Assembly (NCBI GenBank): GCA_001986395.2
Contig: MQVO02000001.1
Location: 2,604,001 to 2,668,000, forward strand
Direction: 5' to 3'
DNA from: Irpex lacteus
Taxonomy: Eukaryota > Basidiomycota > Agaricomycetes > Polyporales > Irpicaceae
DNA: 64,000 bases
Below are positions 48,148-59,238 of this stretch, piece after piece; position 1 is the first letter of the stretch; every line of letters begins with the position of its first letter. Position numbers and translations under genes: made by a program. The notes below the pieces were generated by a model. It made no database searches. It was given only the letters and a program-made list of their open reading frames with translations, and was not told the origin of the DNA.

Positions 48148-48800
48148 ATGGCAGCGAAGTGAAACTTGTTCGAGATGATCGGGTGGAACAGTGACTGACA
48201 AGCTGGCTGTGATTTACAGATCTCTTGCGACTTGCATCTTCTGCAAGATTATTAAAGGTGATTGTGCTTATACTTCGCATCGACAATTACTAAAACGACT
48301 TATTAAAGGGGAGATCCCGAGCTACAAACTCATCGAGACAGAAACTGTATTCTCGTTCCTGGATATTGGTCCTTTGTCCAAGGGCCACGCGCTGGTCATC
48401 CCGAAATGTGAGCAGGGTCATTATCGATACAGAATTTAGCCGTTAACACTGTATACCACAGACCATGGCGAGAAGCTTCACGAGGTGCCGGATGAGTACT
48501 TGACGGAAGCCCTGCCCGTCGCAAAGAAGATCGCCACAGCCCTTGGTGCCGAGAACTACAACCTCCTACAGGTAACATCACTTTTTTCTGCCTTTATTGC
48601 TTTCAACTCATCTCTGGTCCCGCGCGGTGCTCCAGAACAACGGCAAAATCGCCCACCAAGAGGTCCCCCACATCCACTTCCACATCATCCCCAAACCGAG
48701 CGCGTCGGACGACGAAGGACTCGTCATCGGCTGGCCGACGCACCCAGCAGATCACGCTGATCTCAAGAAGCTTCACGAGGAGCTCATAGCCAAGTTGTAA
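48148..48800 (+). CDS. HNT1: HIT-family nucleotide hydrolase (HINT/Hnt1-like)
   Basis: Adenosine 5'-monophosphoramidase-type enzyme of the histidine-triad superfamily. Five exons: 48148-48158 (11 nt), 48220-48257, 48309-48407, 48462-48571 and 48636-48800, joining to about 140 residues. The N-terminal zinc-type CIFCKIIKGEIPSYK, the central FLDIGPLSKGHALVIPK and the histidine triad HIHFHIIPK are clear. The tiny first exon (Met-Ala-Ala-Lys with the last codon split) is needed to reach the conserved CIFCK segment and supplies the only suitable ATG. The gene looks complete. Confidence 0.92.
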
Positions 48801-49280
48801 AGTCGTAGTATGTATAATTGCTAATAGTGGGGATATACGAGGATGAGATAATAGCGGATAATAGCAAGCTTTCCCCGATGTATCATAGTCTTGAGCGGAA
48901 ATCTGAACTGGAGAATGTACAAATGTGATACAGGCAACCTCGAGAAGCATTTGGCTGTGAATTATCCAGAGCACACCTCGCCGCGACCAGCCAATCACCG
49001 TGCTGGCCATGGGCGGCAATCTCAGGCCTTGCATTCGGACATTAATACTGCCTGAACGTTGTAATCATTGGAATACGCAGATAGGAAAGCCAACAATGAA
49101 TGGGTATATTATATCGTATGAGCCTAGAATATGAAGGCTGCGATTACTTAGCCTAGCGACGGTACTGCTCTAATCTACGAAAGGTAATGTCGGTTCCGTG
49201 GCCGATAGTCACGCGTCATGAGCAGAGAAAGAGAAAGACGACCAAAGACCTCGCCTACTAACTGTAGCGTAGTTCTTCTT
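48801..49280. other. Convergent intergenic region
   Basis: About 480 bases between the HIT gene (+) and the unrecognised gene (-). AT-rich in places; no feature supported. Confidence 0.45.
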
Positions 49281-51772
49281 CTATTGTTTCGTTTCACTCG
49301 ACCCGGGGCTTTCTACAGCTAACCTTCGTCTCCTACCGCCAGTCCCTGCAACACTCTGCGCCTGCGCCAGCACCAGGTCATCATCAGTGACCTTCTTCCT
49401 CCGCTTTTTCTTTGGTTCCCCGTTGTCTTGCTTCAGCAATTTGCGTGCTTCCGCAGCACGCTCTAACCGTGGGATATCCTTTGCTTGTGGTAAATCGTTT
49501 TTTCGCCTCCTGTTGTATGAAAGACCTTTCTTGGCTCTAATTAGGGTTAACTTGGACGAGGAGGTGTTGGCGTGGTAAGTTGCCAACCGCTTGGCTTTGT
49601 AATACTCTCCGAAACGAGGGTCTTCTTCACACACATGCACTCTGGTATTCAAAGGAAGATTAGAAGACTATAGTTGTCAATGATACAGTTCAATGTAGCT
49701 TACTGTGGACAACCGGATCCCTGGGCAGCTACTATTTGCGCCACACCGTAGAAGTCTATTGGGCTTCCGGCACACCTATCAGTTGCTCCCATAATGTTAT
49801 ACAGCAGGTTGTTATGCCTCGTCTCGTCGTCAGTTTCATAGAGACGGCCCTTCTCGCCATCGATCCTGCGCGAAACGAGAAGAGCATCAGCAGAGTGCCC
49901 AGTGGTATTGTGACTCTTATAATTTGGACTCACATGGATAGCGGGAAAGCAGACCAGATGTTGATCTGCTTACGAGTGCCATCCGAGTCCACTGCATGCT
50001 CCCGATACATATACGTTGGCAGCTGTGCTCCCTTTAAGTTGTCGTTGCTGTCCAGAACATTGGTATAACGTTGGAGGTCCAGATGTGTGGGTAGCACACC
50101 TAAGATATCAACGGTGAGTCATCTTGCCCGAGTAGGTCTGCAGTAGAGCATGATCACTCACCGTACATCTCTTGACGACCTTCAAAGTACCTAGTCAATG
50201 CATCCATTGGCCCCGATGGACTATAATGTTTCAACACATCGGCAAGCTGGGCGTTGTCTGCAATGAATTGTTCCCAATGTGCCCGTCCAAATACAAGACG
50301 GCTAAGCTGCCAGCCGGTGAACTGTAGACCACGTAAAATGAAGATGGGGTCAAAAGGATCAAAAGAGGCGGTTCCATCCTGTAGTTGCAGCATTAGTATT
50401 TCATGATGGATTATCTATTTACAGATTGCGTACCCTCGCTTGCCTAATCAACAACTTCTGTCGCAGTGTTGTACAAAGTATATCTTGACCGTACACCTTG
50501 AGAAACTGTACAAACCTCATACGATGATGTTTGTCGACAGCAATAAGATGGTGATACTTCATATGTCGACTCCATGGTCTGTAATGCAAACCGGGATTGA
50601 TTTATTATACATACAGGTATAAGTCTTGACTGTAACTCACATAATTTCATCTTTGCCTTGTTGCGCAATATGAAAGAACGCCAACACCAGCCTTGCAGTC
50701 CGGGAAGGATTGTCGAATACTTCTGCTTCTGTGAGGTCTGCGCGTAGTCCTGGCAAAGAAATCACGAAATTTATGGGTACCACGCCATCTGAGTGCCATA
50801 GCATCAAGCAACGTACCAGAACGATAAAAGGCCTCGCATGCAGTGTACGAACCGAGACCAGGAAACATATCCTGCGCCGCATAGATAGCCAAGCCACCCC
50901 GATTCGACTTCTTATGGCTGCGGACCTCGATTTCGGCAGCCAGTACGCGCAGGAACTCCTGTGGTTGATAAAGCACGTCTGCGTGTACTGTCGGCGATAG
51001 CTCGGGTGGCTCTGGGCTCCACGACAACTATCCGCAATTGTGAATATTGGTCGACGATAATTGACTATGCGAGATCCACCGACCTGAATTCTGGAGTCCT
51101 GCCCAACGAACGCCAATACCCAATTCTTAAACTCGAACGCCATGTCTATCGTAAACCGTCGACGCTAGCTTGAGAGTAAGTTTGTATGTTATCTAAGATA
51201 TTATTTTGGAACTGACCTCTGCCGGCACTTTAACGATGGCATTATACCACTGATTTTTATCGTAAACTTGTGCCATGACGTGGTCAAAGATCTGGACCTT
51301 GAGTATACTACGGTGAGCAGCATTCAAGTTTATACGGGTTTATTGATGTTTATTGATATCATAAATACGTACCTGAGCCCATAAAGATACACCAGACGTA
51401 TCCTTGAACTCCAAGAGTAGGTCGCGTGGTGTGGACTGCACCTGATCTAGGAATGAGTTATGGTCGGACACGTCTACCATCTCCCTATCCAGAAGGGTTA
51501 GCCTGAAGTAATAGTGTGGACGCTCATGCTCACATGACGATATTGTCAAGAGGGAGAACGTCCACGTCTTCGACTTTCAGCGCTGGCGGATCTATTGGCT
51601 TGGGCTGGACTAGGGAGTTCTCCACCTCCAAGGTCTCTAAAGCCTCCTCTGTAGGGTCAGACCATAGATGAGATAGGAGAAGCTCCTCTGAGCTATCAGA
51701 GTTTGACTTCATGGCTTCAATGAAGCATTGCACAAGATCCGCGGAGGCTCGACATTCGTTGATCTCGAGCAT
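49281..51772 (-). CDS. Unrecognised intron-rich protein with basic C-terminus
   Basis: I do not recognise this family. At least ten exons splice in frame from MLEINECRASADLVQC to TAA at 49281. Ordered landmarks: LTLLDREMVDVSDHNSFLD, VQIFDHVMAQVYDKNQW, FEFKNWVLAFVGQDSRIQ, GGLAIYAAQDMFPGLGSY, LRADLTEAEVFDNPSRTARLV, FDPFDPIFILRGLQFTGWQ, DETRHNNLLYNIMGATDRC and VCEEDPRFGEYYKAKRLATY. The last exon is strongly basic (KKKRRKKVTDDD, GRRRRLAVE), resembling nuclear-localisation signals. No membrane segment or signal peptide was seen. The start is uncertain: an extra 5' exon could exist upstream of 51772, but none I tried keeps the frame. The consistent splicing over 2.5 kb argues for a real, selected gene. 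Confidence 0.7.
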
Positions 51773-52131
51773 GCTGACACTTAAATAGAGGTGAAGATGG
51801 TTCTCATCAGCTCTAATACTGTCCAAGTACAGATGAGTTCGTACCTATGATGGCGCCACCGTCTAGCCTCGGACGGTTCTTCATAAGAAAACTTCAGAGG
51901 TGCACTGTGATCATGGTTCAAGTTGACATGGAAGTGCACTTAGGCGCTGGGATGCTACTTACCTATCGGTCGAACGCTAGCATCGAATCGACTGCAGCAC
52001 TCGTACATATGACTACCGTCAAATTTAATGGCAACATACAGTCAAACGTCGAACGTTAACAACTTGTGATGAATTTCAACTCTGGTTAAACAACTGTAAC
52101 ATCTACCATACCACCAACAGCTGCCAGTATT
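51773..52131. other. Intergenic region
   Basis: About 360 bases between the unrecognised gene's start and the CE1 esterase stop. It may contain a 5' exon of the former. No other feature. Confidence 0.4.
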
Positions 52132-53523
52132 TTACGCGATGCCCAAGAACTGGAGGTACTGTTGCTCAAAGAGCGGCACGGTGTGGCCTACACCGGTGGC
52201 TAGAATGGCCTGGAAGTTGGGCCCGAAGGTCGCATTGTGGTAGTTACTGCCGAGGTTAGTCTGGGTGACGTTGGAGAGGGGTGTGGATGGGTAGTTGAAG
52301 ATGGTCGTCCACTGCTTGACCTCCTCGAAGAAGTTTTGAGGGAACAGCGTAGTGTCACTAAGCGTGAGAAAGAGCCACAATCAATCTCTGCAATACAACC
52401 ATATAACTGTGCATGCTTACGCAGTTCCGTGCCAGACCTGCATCTTGGGGTATGTGCCGGTGAAGCCAGGGAATGCGTTCTTGACTTTCTGTGCCTGTTA
52501 TGTGTGTAGGTTGTCAACATTTCATGTCGTAAATGGCAGATCATATCGCGTACCCATTGTTGGCCAGTCAGAATTAATTGCCCTTCAGCACACTGCGAGT
52601 TCCAGCTATCCTCTGGTTGCCCAGGAACAGCGAAGCAGCCGAACGCCACACCAGAGTCAACAATGCCGGCCTTGAAGATGTCGGGGTATGCACCAGCAAG
52701 AACGCTGGTCATCATAGCACCAGAAGAAGTGCCGACAGCGAAAACACGGTTCGGGTCAACGCCCCAGTTACTGATGGCAAAGCGAGCTGCGTTAGCAATG
52801 CTAAGAGAGTCACTGCCACCGTCGTGCGTAAGAGTCTCGTCGGAAGACACGTCCCAACAGGTGCCAGAGTGGGGCTGCAAGGGCGTTGTAATAATATTAG
52901 AACTTCTATCTTTTACGCATTGACGGAGTGACTGACCGAAGATGGGAAGATCACGACGTAGCCGTACGTTTCGGCGAGCTGTGCAAATCTGGAGCCGGAG
53001 AAGTAAGCTTGGGCGGTTCCAGTGCAATCTGAAAAAACACGGATTATGAGCAAGAGGAATCGTAGTGTACAGAACGCTATACTGACAATGACTGGCCACG
53101 ATCAAAGCTGGTTTGGCAGCGACGTTCTTCGGCTTGTAGACAAACATCTGCACATTGTTAGGGTTGGTGCCGAAATTCGAGAACTGGGTCAGCGTCGACG
53201 CAGGGATGTTGGCGAGGCCACCACTGCTACCACTGGGTTGGGATGGAGGGACAGAAACAGGTGTCGATACCGGAGGGACCGAGGAAGGAGCAGCAGCACC
53301 AGGGATACATTGAGAGTAGTAGTCATTCGATTTGGTGCAAACGCTACCGGCAACTTTAAACAAAATATAAGTTTCGACGTTGCACCGTAAAGCTATTTTA
53401 CTTACCACAGGTGGTGGCTCCTGTCCAGCCAATACCGCCGCACTGGCCCCATACTTGGGATTGCCCAGCAACGGCCTGAAGCAGAACAGCGAGAGTTGCG
53501 AAACCGGTGGCGAGCTTGAACAT
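52132..53523 (-). CDS. CE1-type acetyl xylan/feruloyl esterase with N-terminal CBM1
   Basis: Secreted carbohydrate esterase that removes acetyl or phenolic acyl groups from hemicellulose. Start at 53523. A signal peptide ([20 protein letters not shown]) leads into a fungal cellulose-binding CBM1 ([17 protein letters not shown] ... YYSQC), a Ser/Pro linker, and a CE1 esterase domain. The nucleophile is in GTSSGAMM, the catalytic His in [16 protein letters not shown], and VWHGTADTTLFP supplies the likely acid region. The CBM1 is split by a first intron after ACCTGTG. Six or so exons, about 370 residues, all in frame to TAA at 52132. The cellulose-binding module implies action on plant cell walls. 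Choice between acetyl xylan and feruloyl esterase cannot be made by eye. Confidence 0.9.
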
Positions 53524-53582
53524 CTCTGAAAGTTTTGTAGGTGTGAAGGACGCTGCAGGGCACACTCCTGGCGAGTGGTGGT

Positions 53583-53590
53583 CTTATACT
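53583..53590 (-). promoter_or_regulatory. TATA-like element of CE1 gene
   Basis: Minus strand reads AGTATAAG, about 60 bp upstream of the ATG at 53523. Confidence 0.45.
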
Positions 53591-54859
53591 CACAGAGACA
53601 TAGTAGCCATATGACTAGAAGTTCAATGGTTGAACCACATTTGAATCTCGATAAACATATCCTCGTCACATGGGGACGAACGGGCCAGGAAATGTCCGTG
53701 GAAGCGCCGAAGGACTGTATGTCCGTCAAAACTGGATGAAAGCAATGTCAAGAAATGCGGATCAACGTACTCAGTACAGTGCTAAGTAAATCTCGGTGGC
53801 GAACATACCATCAAATACCGAGGCAGACAGGCAAAATCAGAAGTCAAGCGTCGGGAAAAGTCACCACTTCCTCGACATGCTAAAGCACCCGCAGGTCAGG
53901 TTCGTTTCGCACATGACAAAATCAAAGTTAGAAGCCTTCATTGTCAAGGAACCGCTTTCCGTGGATTATCCGTAAGTTGCGGGGCTTCGTAACATCGTCC
54001 TCGGGACACGACAACGTGCCATGACTGCAATGAGCGCTGTAGAACGTATACCCATATTGAAGAGCATTTTGAGGAACGAGCATGAGGTGCACTAGCGTGT
54101 GGTGAGCACTGTGCGATAGAAACGAGACGGCCCGTGTGGATGTCTATACACTTCTCCTAAACAAGCGTCGGCTCTTGGAGAGCTATTGATTTCTGTTCAT
54201 CCGTTTTCCTGAACGTACTTACTTGGTATTCCTGAGAACGTCTGCCATACCGTATAGTATACGACAGCCACATCAAGTGAAAGACTTCTTCAGCCATCCG
54301 TTCCACTATTCATATTCAAAACAACTGCCGTTCAACTGAAAGTAGCGTACGTTAGTAAGTGTAAAATCTCTTCAATCATGTTAGAACACTTACTAGTACT
54401 TGCCAGTGCCAATTCAAGTTTTCCTGTCCTCTGCAGGCTTATAACTTCTGATAATATACTATAGGTGCACGTAAGTTTCAGCTATGGTGGAATAGAGTTT
54501 TATACACGTCACATATTGGTTCTGCAACCTCGAGTCAAAAGCAGGGAGACAAAGAAGACGTTCAAGTGCCAGTGAACGGTGGAGGCGGTAGAGTGCACAT
54601 ATTAGGCGCTAGTATTTACTTTCGTACCAGTCTCCAAAGACCCCAGGGACCTGGTTTTGCAATAATATGATTGGCGGATCCTTAAGTCGCTAAAATTACA
54701 GCAGTCGCTCAGGACTCAGCGCTGTACTCAGCCGGTCAGCACCGTTGGTGTAGACTTCAATGACTAGTGTGCAGCGTTACGAGTACCAAAATTCTAAGGG
54801 CAAGTTCTAGCGGTATAAGTACTATTCAAAATAGTTGGAGATAACATCATTGTTGCTTC
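53591..54859. other. Long intergenic region
   Basis: About 1.27 kb between the CE1 gene and the end of P450 1. I see no exon, no repeat and no RNA gene. Moderately AT-rich. Confidence 0.45.
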
Positions 54860-57304
54860 TCAAATTCCGGTCAAGCTGGCCTCTAGAACGGCATGTGCGT
54901 CGGGAAAGCGTGGTGTAATCCTACACTCGAACGGTTCTGGCCGCCTGCAATGAAGACATGTTAGTGCATCTTAGTAAAACCCATGGGTTTACTTTCACTG
55001 GCTTACACTACGAGACCTTCATCGTGCCAATCGTTGGCAGAAGGTATGATAGGTTTGCCCGCGTGATCTAGCGCAGGCTCGAAGTCCAATGCCCACAGCA
55101 AAATGGCTATAGAAATAAACAAGGTCTGGTTTGTGAAGTGCTGGCCGATGCAGACTCTATTGGTGTGGCGACTTATCAGTATCTACTTTCCGGATGAGCT
55201 GACAAGTGATACGTGCCGTTTTCCAAACCCAAAGCTGACATGACCCATATTGTGTGTATCAGGGGGAGATATGTCTACTCTACCTGCCGCGTCGAGAAAC
55301 CTCTCTGGGCGGTATACGTCAAAGTCGGGATACACGGCAGGATCACTATAAGGATGTCAGAAGAATATGACACGTAAACTCATTATTCACTTACCGATTC
55401 ATGTCCCTACGTTAAAGATAATGAAGGCATCAGCAAGAGGGTGTATGATTGCATGATAGAAGTGTTACCAAATATTAGCAATGACTGTCGAGCCTACACA
55501 GAAAGGTAGATTAGTTTCGCTTATCATGTATGTATTGACGATATGACCTTTGGGGATGAAGTTCCCTTCATACCAATCGTCCTAGTTTACCGTCTTCAGT
55601 AAGCAAGACAGAGGAGACACAACGTCTGGGATCCATACTTCAGTCGATAAGTGAAGAGCGGCTGAAAAAGCTGTGTTGGTACAAAACGTATGATAGGTTA
55701 TTTTTACATACCAAGAGGGGCAATAGGACGCCATCGTAATGTTTCCTTCACCATAGCACGAATATACGGGAGGTTTGGCATATCTTCAAAGGTGGGAGCA
55801 CGGCCTTGGCCGACCACAACATCCAGTTCTGCCTGAGCCTTGCGCATTACGCTCGGGTAATGCAGCATGGCGAGGATGAAATTGATGAGAGTCACAGATG
55901 TCTATAGACACTTGGTCAATTCAAGGTCTGGGAAACTACACTCAAAAACTCACTGTATCCGCCCCAGCGCCCCTAGATGTCAGTGAATATACATAAGCGA
56001 TGCTTATATGGTAACGCGGTCATATAACACGTACACCATACTCCCCGCAAGCCAGGCTAGACGCTTCTTGCTCAATTCACTCTTGTCCTGTCCCGCGATG
56101 AGATCAGATACAAACCCATGGTATTCTTGGCATGTCCTCTGTACCGTAATGTCCGTAAGTCACATCCTTAAGCTTGTAATAATCAAGGACATCACCATCT
56201 TGTCAGCCACTTCGTCGTACAGCTCCTCGAGCATGCGATTCTCCCTTTCGTGCCAGGCGAGGGCATCACGTTTCCACGGCGTAAGCCATGAAGGGATGGC
56301 CTTCAAGGGTGGGAACAGGTCGCAAAAGTGTGCGCCAGGTGCGGCAGAGGCAACAACCCGCTTGATGTGATCCTGGAAACGTGTAATGATTGGAGAGTCC
56401 GGTTCTATAGCGCGTCCGTATACGGAGCTGAACATCGAAGATGTTGCAAATCTTGTTTAGCCCATGTCAGCGCTGCAGAGTGGGTTTTCATATCGTCAAT
56501 TGAAATAGATTCCTTACGTCGCAAGTTCACGCTCCCACTCGGCCGGCTTTGCAATCAAACGCAGTGCCAAATGGGCGGCAGTTTCGACTTGGAACGGCTC
56601 AAAGCTTTTGACGGCTCTGGAATTAAAACTGGCATGGGAGGCACGACGTAACTTGCGCCATCTAAAGATATTTCAATACAGAAACGGGTGTTCATTCCAT
56701 GATTCTCACAGATCTCCATAGTTTGCAAAGGCCATGTACATGCCTTGCGTCAGCAGCTCGCCGACCATGACGAGGCGGGTACGGTCAGAATAAATGTGAG
56801 AACGACGCTCTGCGGCAAACATAGTGTAAGGAGGGAGTAGACGTGCCTACAGAGGTGTACGTACCTAGCAAATCCATCGCAGTTTTATTACTGCTGACAA
56901 CTATAACATGGTTCCCAAGCAGATCAAGGGAGAAGATGGGGCCTAGTTTAACGAAACGAGATCTCAGTATCTCGTCTAGATGTTTTGATAAAAATGACAG
57001 GAGACGCACCATACTCTTGTGTCCATGCACTGAATTGTTTGAAGGCGAGATGGGATGGGAGTTGGAGAAGATTGCCCAATAATGGGTGACGATGAGGGCC
57101 AGGAGTCATGTGGCGTCGTTTGAGCGACGAGCGAATAAACCATGTAGCGGCAGCTACTATTACGACGGAGAAAGAGATCAGGCGTACACCCACAAAGGTA
57201 GCAAGTGTGGGTCTGGGTACATCCTTCGTAGCAAATAAGGCTACCCCATACTTGCGGGTGTTCGACAAGATCGAAGAGAAGAGGCCCAGTGCTTTCTGCT
57301 CCAT
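54860..57304 (-). CDS. Cytochrome P450, tandem copy 1
   Basis: Membrane-anchored haem monooxygenase; substrate unknown. From MEQKALGLFSS (57304), a hydrophobic anchor (TFVGVRLISFSVVIVAAATWF) precedes the proline-rich hinge (MTPGPHRHPLLGNLLQLP). The I-helix is GAGADTV, the K-helix ETLR lies in MVKETLRWRP, the PERF motif is YRPERF, and the haem-Cys segment is FGFGKRVCIGQHF. The C-terminus is VVRPEPFECRITPRFPDAHAV. It is broken by about fifteen introns. A 12-nt microexon (55395-55406) encodes part of NIWDMNRDP, and the intron inside the haem motif (55157-55216) uses a GC donor. The similar gene at 59239-61654 on the same strand indicates tandem duplication. CYP family number not assigned. Confidence 0.88.
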
Positions 57305-59238
57305 CTGTGAATCTCGAGGTTTCCAAGGGAGAAGGTAAGTGAAAGTGGGGCAACGAAGGGTATAAATGGCGTACATTGGCGGTTCTGTTATCAGGCCAGC
57401 ATACGTTTGAAAATGCGAAAGGTTGCCATCACGCCTTTGAGAGCTAGCGCTACTTACAATGGTCATCTGCACTCGCACGTAATGTGGAGCCCAACAAACT
57501 AAGTCCTGCTAAACATGGTTCAGGCGCGCCGTATAATCTCTTGCGTGCAATACAAACGTCCCTAGGTAGACATACCTTACGATAATGACACGCTGGTACG
57601 ATAATAGAGTTTTTCGAGAAGTCTTTCTCGACGGCGATCCCTATAATTCTTGAACATATAGGAGCGTCATCAAGCCGCCAGGTCTTTGGTAAGATGTTGA
57701 ATTATGCACCGTAACCCGGTCCAGCAACTCGTAATCTGTGGTGAGATGAGAAGCTTCGAGGGTTGGAGCTTATTCCCAGCGTTCTTGTCTCGGCACAAAG
57801 TCAGTACGGCTAAGGAACAAATGACAGTGACTCACGAGAGCATATTCGACCGGTGTCATCGTCAGCCTCATTGCCATGACCTGAGGGTTACTCAGTCCGC
57901 ACGTTCACACAGCGACTAAAAGACGATTTGGTATTGAGCCTCCCAGATGAGAAGACGAGATAGGTTTGATGAGGTTTGATGATATGGATGTTGCAGGATG
58001 ACCAATACATTTTTCCGGAAGGGACTTCGAAGTAGGAATCCAACAGCGTTTATGCTTCAGCGGATTCTGCTAAATGCCATGGTTCACGGAGGTACCCACT
58101 CGGTAAACCCTCTCCCTTCTCCAAATTTGGTTACGACCGATGAAGGCTGCAGCTGCGACCCCCACATACGTGCAAATGGTACATCGCGTGTAAAAGCTTC
58201 GGCACTAGGTGCCTCCGTATATTCAGAGCATATCGAGTATTAGGGCAGCTCCCAGGCTTGACAAAATCCGTATGTCTATCCTCGGCAACTGGTATTCACT
58301 AGTCAGCTCATACACGATAGCATTGTGGAGATCCTAACCGTGACATGCCACTTCCACCGCACTCCGTTTTCCTATGTCAAAAGGAATGTGAATGTAACCT
58401 AGAAGCTGGCTTTGAACGCCTCCGCGGTTCCACCGCTGACAAGGAGCGAATTCGATTGGCGAGAGTCCCCGGGAATAGATTCACCAAGATTCTGGGTGGG
58501 ACGTCTCTCCCGAGAGGCATATAGACGGGAATACGCGTACCGCCGTGAGAAGTTAATAGTTACGGAACCCAAGGCTCCTCAGGAATGCGATCGCTATGGA
58601 AGTACATTGACGTTAGTGTCGTTAAAGCGCTCCTTCGACATACAATTGGGTATTCAATAGTAGAAAGATACGGGCTTGAATACAGTGGCGTGATTGTTAT
58701 TCTTTGAGCATTACACTGAAGCCAATATGTCGTAGAAGCTGCGCCGCAACGCCGATGCGATATACTGGTACGTCAACAGTGTCATCTCCGGGAGTAGTTG
58801 CGCGCGCAACACCTGTGTTGCCGTGAATAACCGTTCAATCATGCCAGATACCATGCAGCTTCAGGCGCACGAACTGTTATTCAAATTGTGAAGCTTGAGT
58901 TGTTGATCTGGTACAAGTGGAAGAATTATCACGACTCACGTTTGCACTATGGCATTGGTATGACAAGTAAAGTTATTGAAGCCATTTGTACGACACAGCC
59001 GAGACACTCTGTGGCACAGCTGTGCACACCTGACGATGGAAGGACGAGGTTCAGAGCAACTTGCAACTTGAATTAGTTCCATCAAAATTCACCGGGGCCG
59101 TCCGACGTCGTTGTTTAGACGCTCAGCGGTCAACCCCCACATACGCATAAGTATTCATTTCGTTATTGCTACAGTTGTGAAAAACGGTCGTGTCTTTTCC
59201 ATATAATACGAGAATATATTGTCCCTTCTTCCCTTACT
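57305..59238. other. Long intergenic region between the P450 genes
   Basis: About 1.9 kb. Short open frames (for example 58412-58660 on the plus strand) have no similarity or splice context that I can support. A small direct repeat (GAGGTTTGATGA) lies near 57968. Otherwise nothing recognised. Confidence 0.45.

Noticed and set aside
50780..50830. A 31-base intron (GTACCC...CCAG) in the unrecognised gene
   Set aside because: Too short for this genome. A 67-base intron starting at the earlier GTACGT donor uses the same acceptor, keeps the frame and is preferred.
58412..58660. 82-codon open frame between the P450 genes
   Set aside because: No similarity, signal peptide or splice evidence; compatible with chance in 1.9 kb of intergenic sequence.
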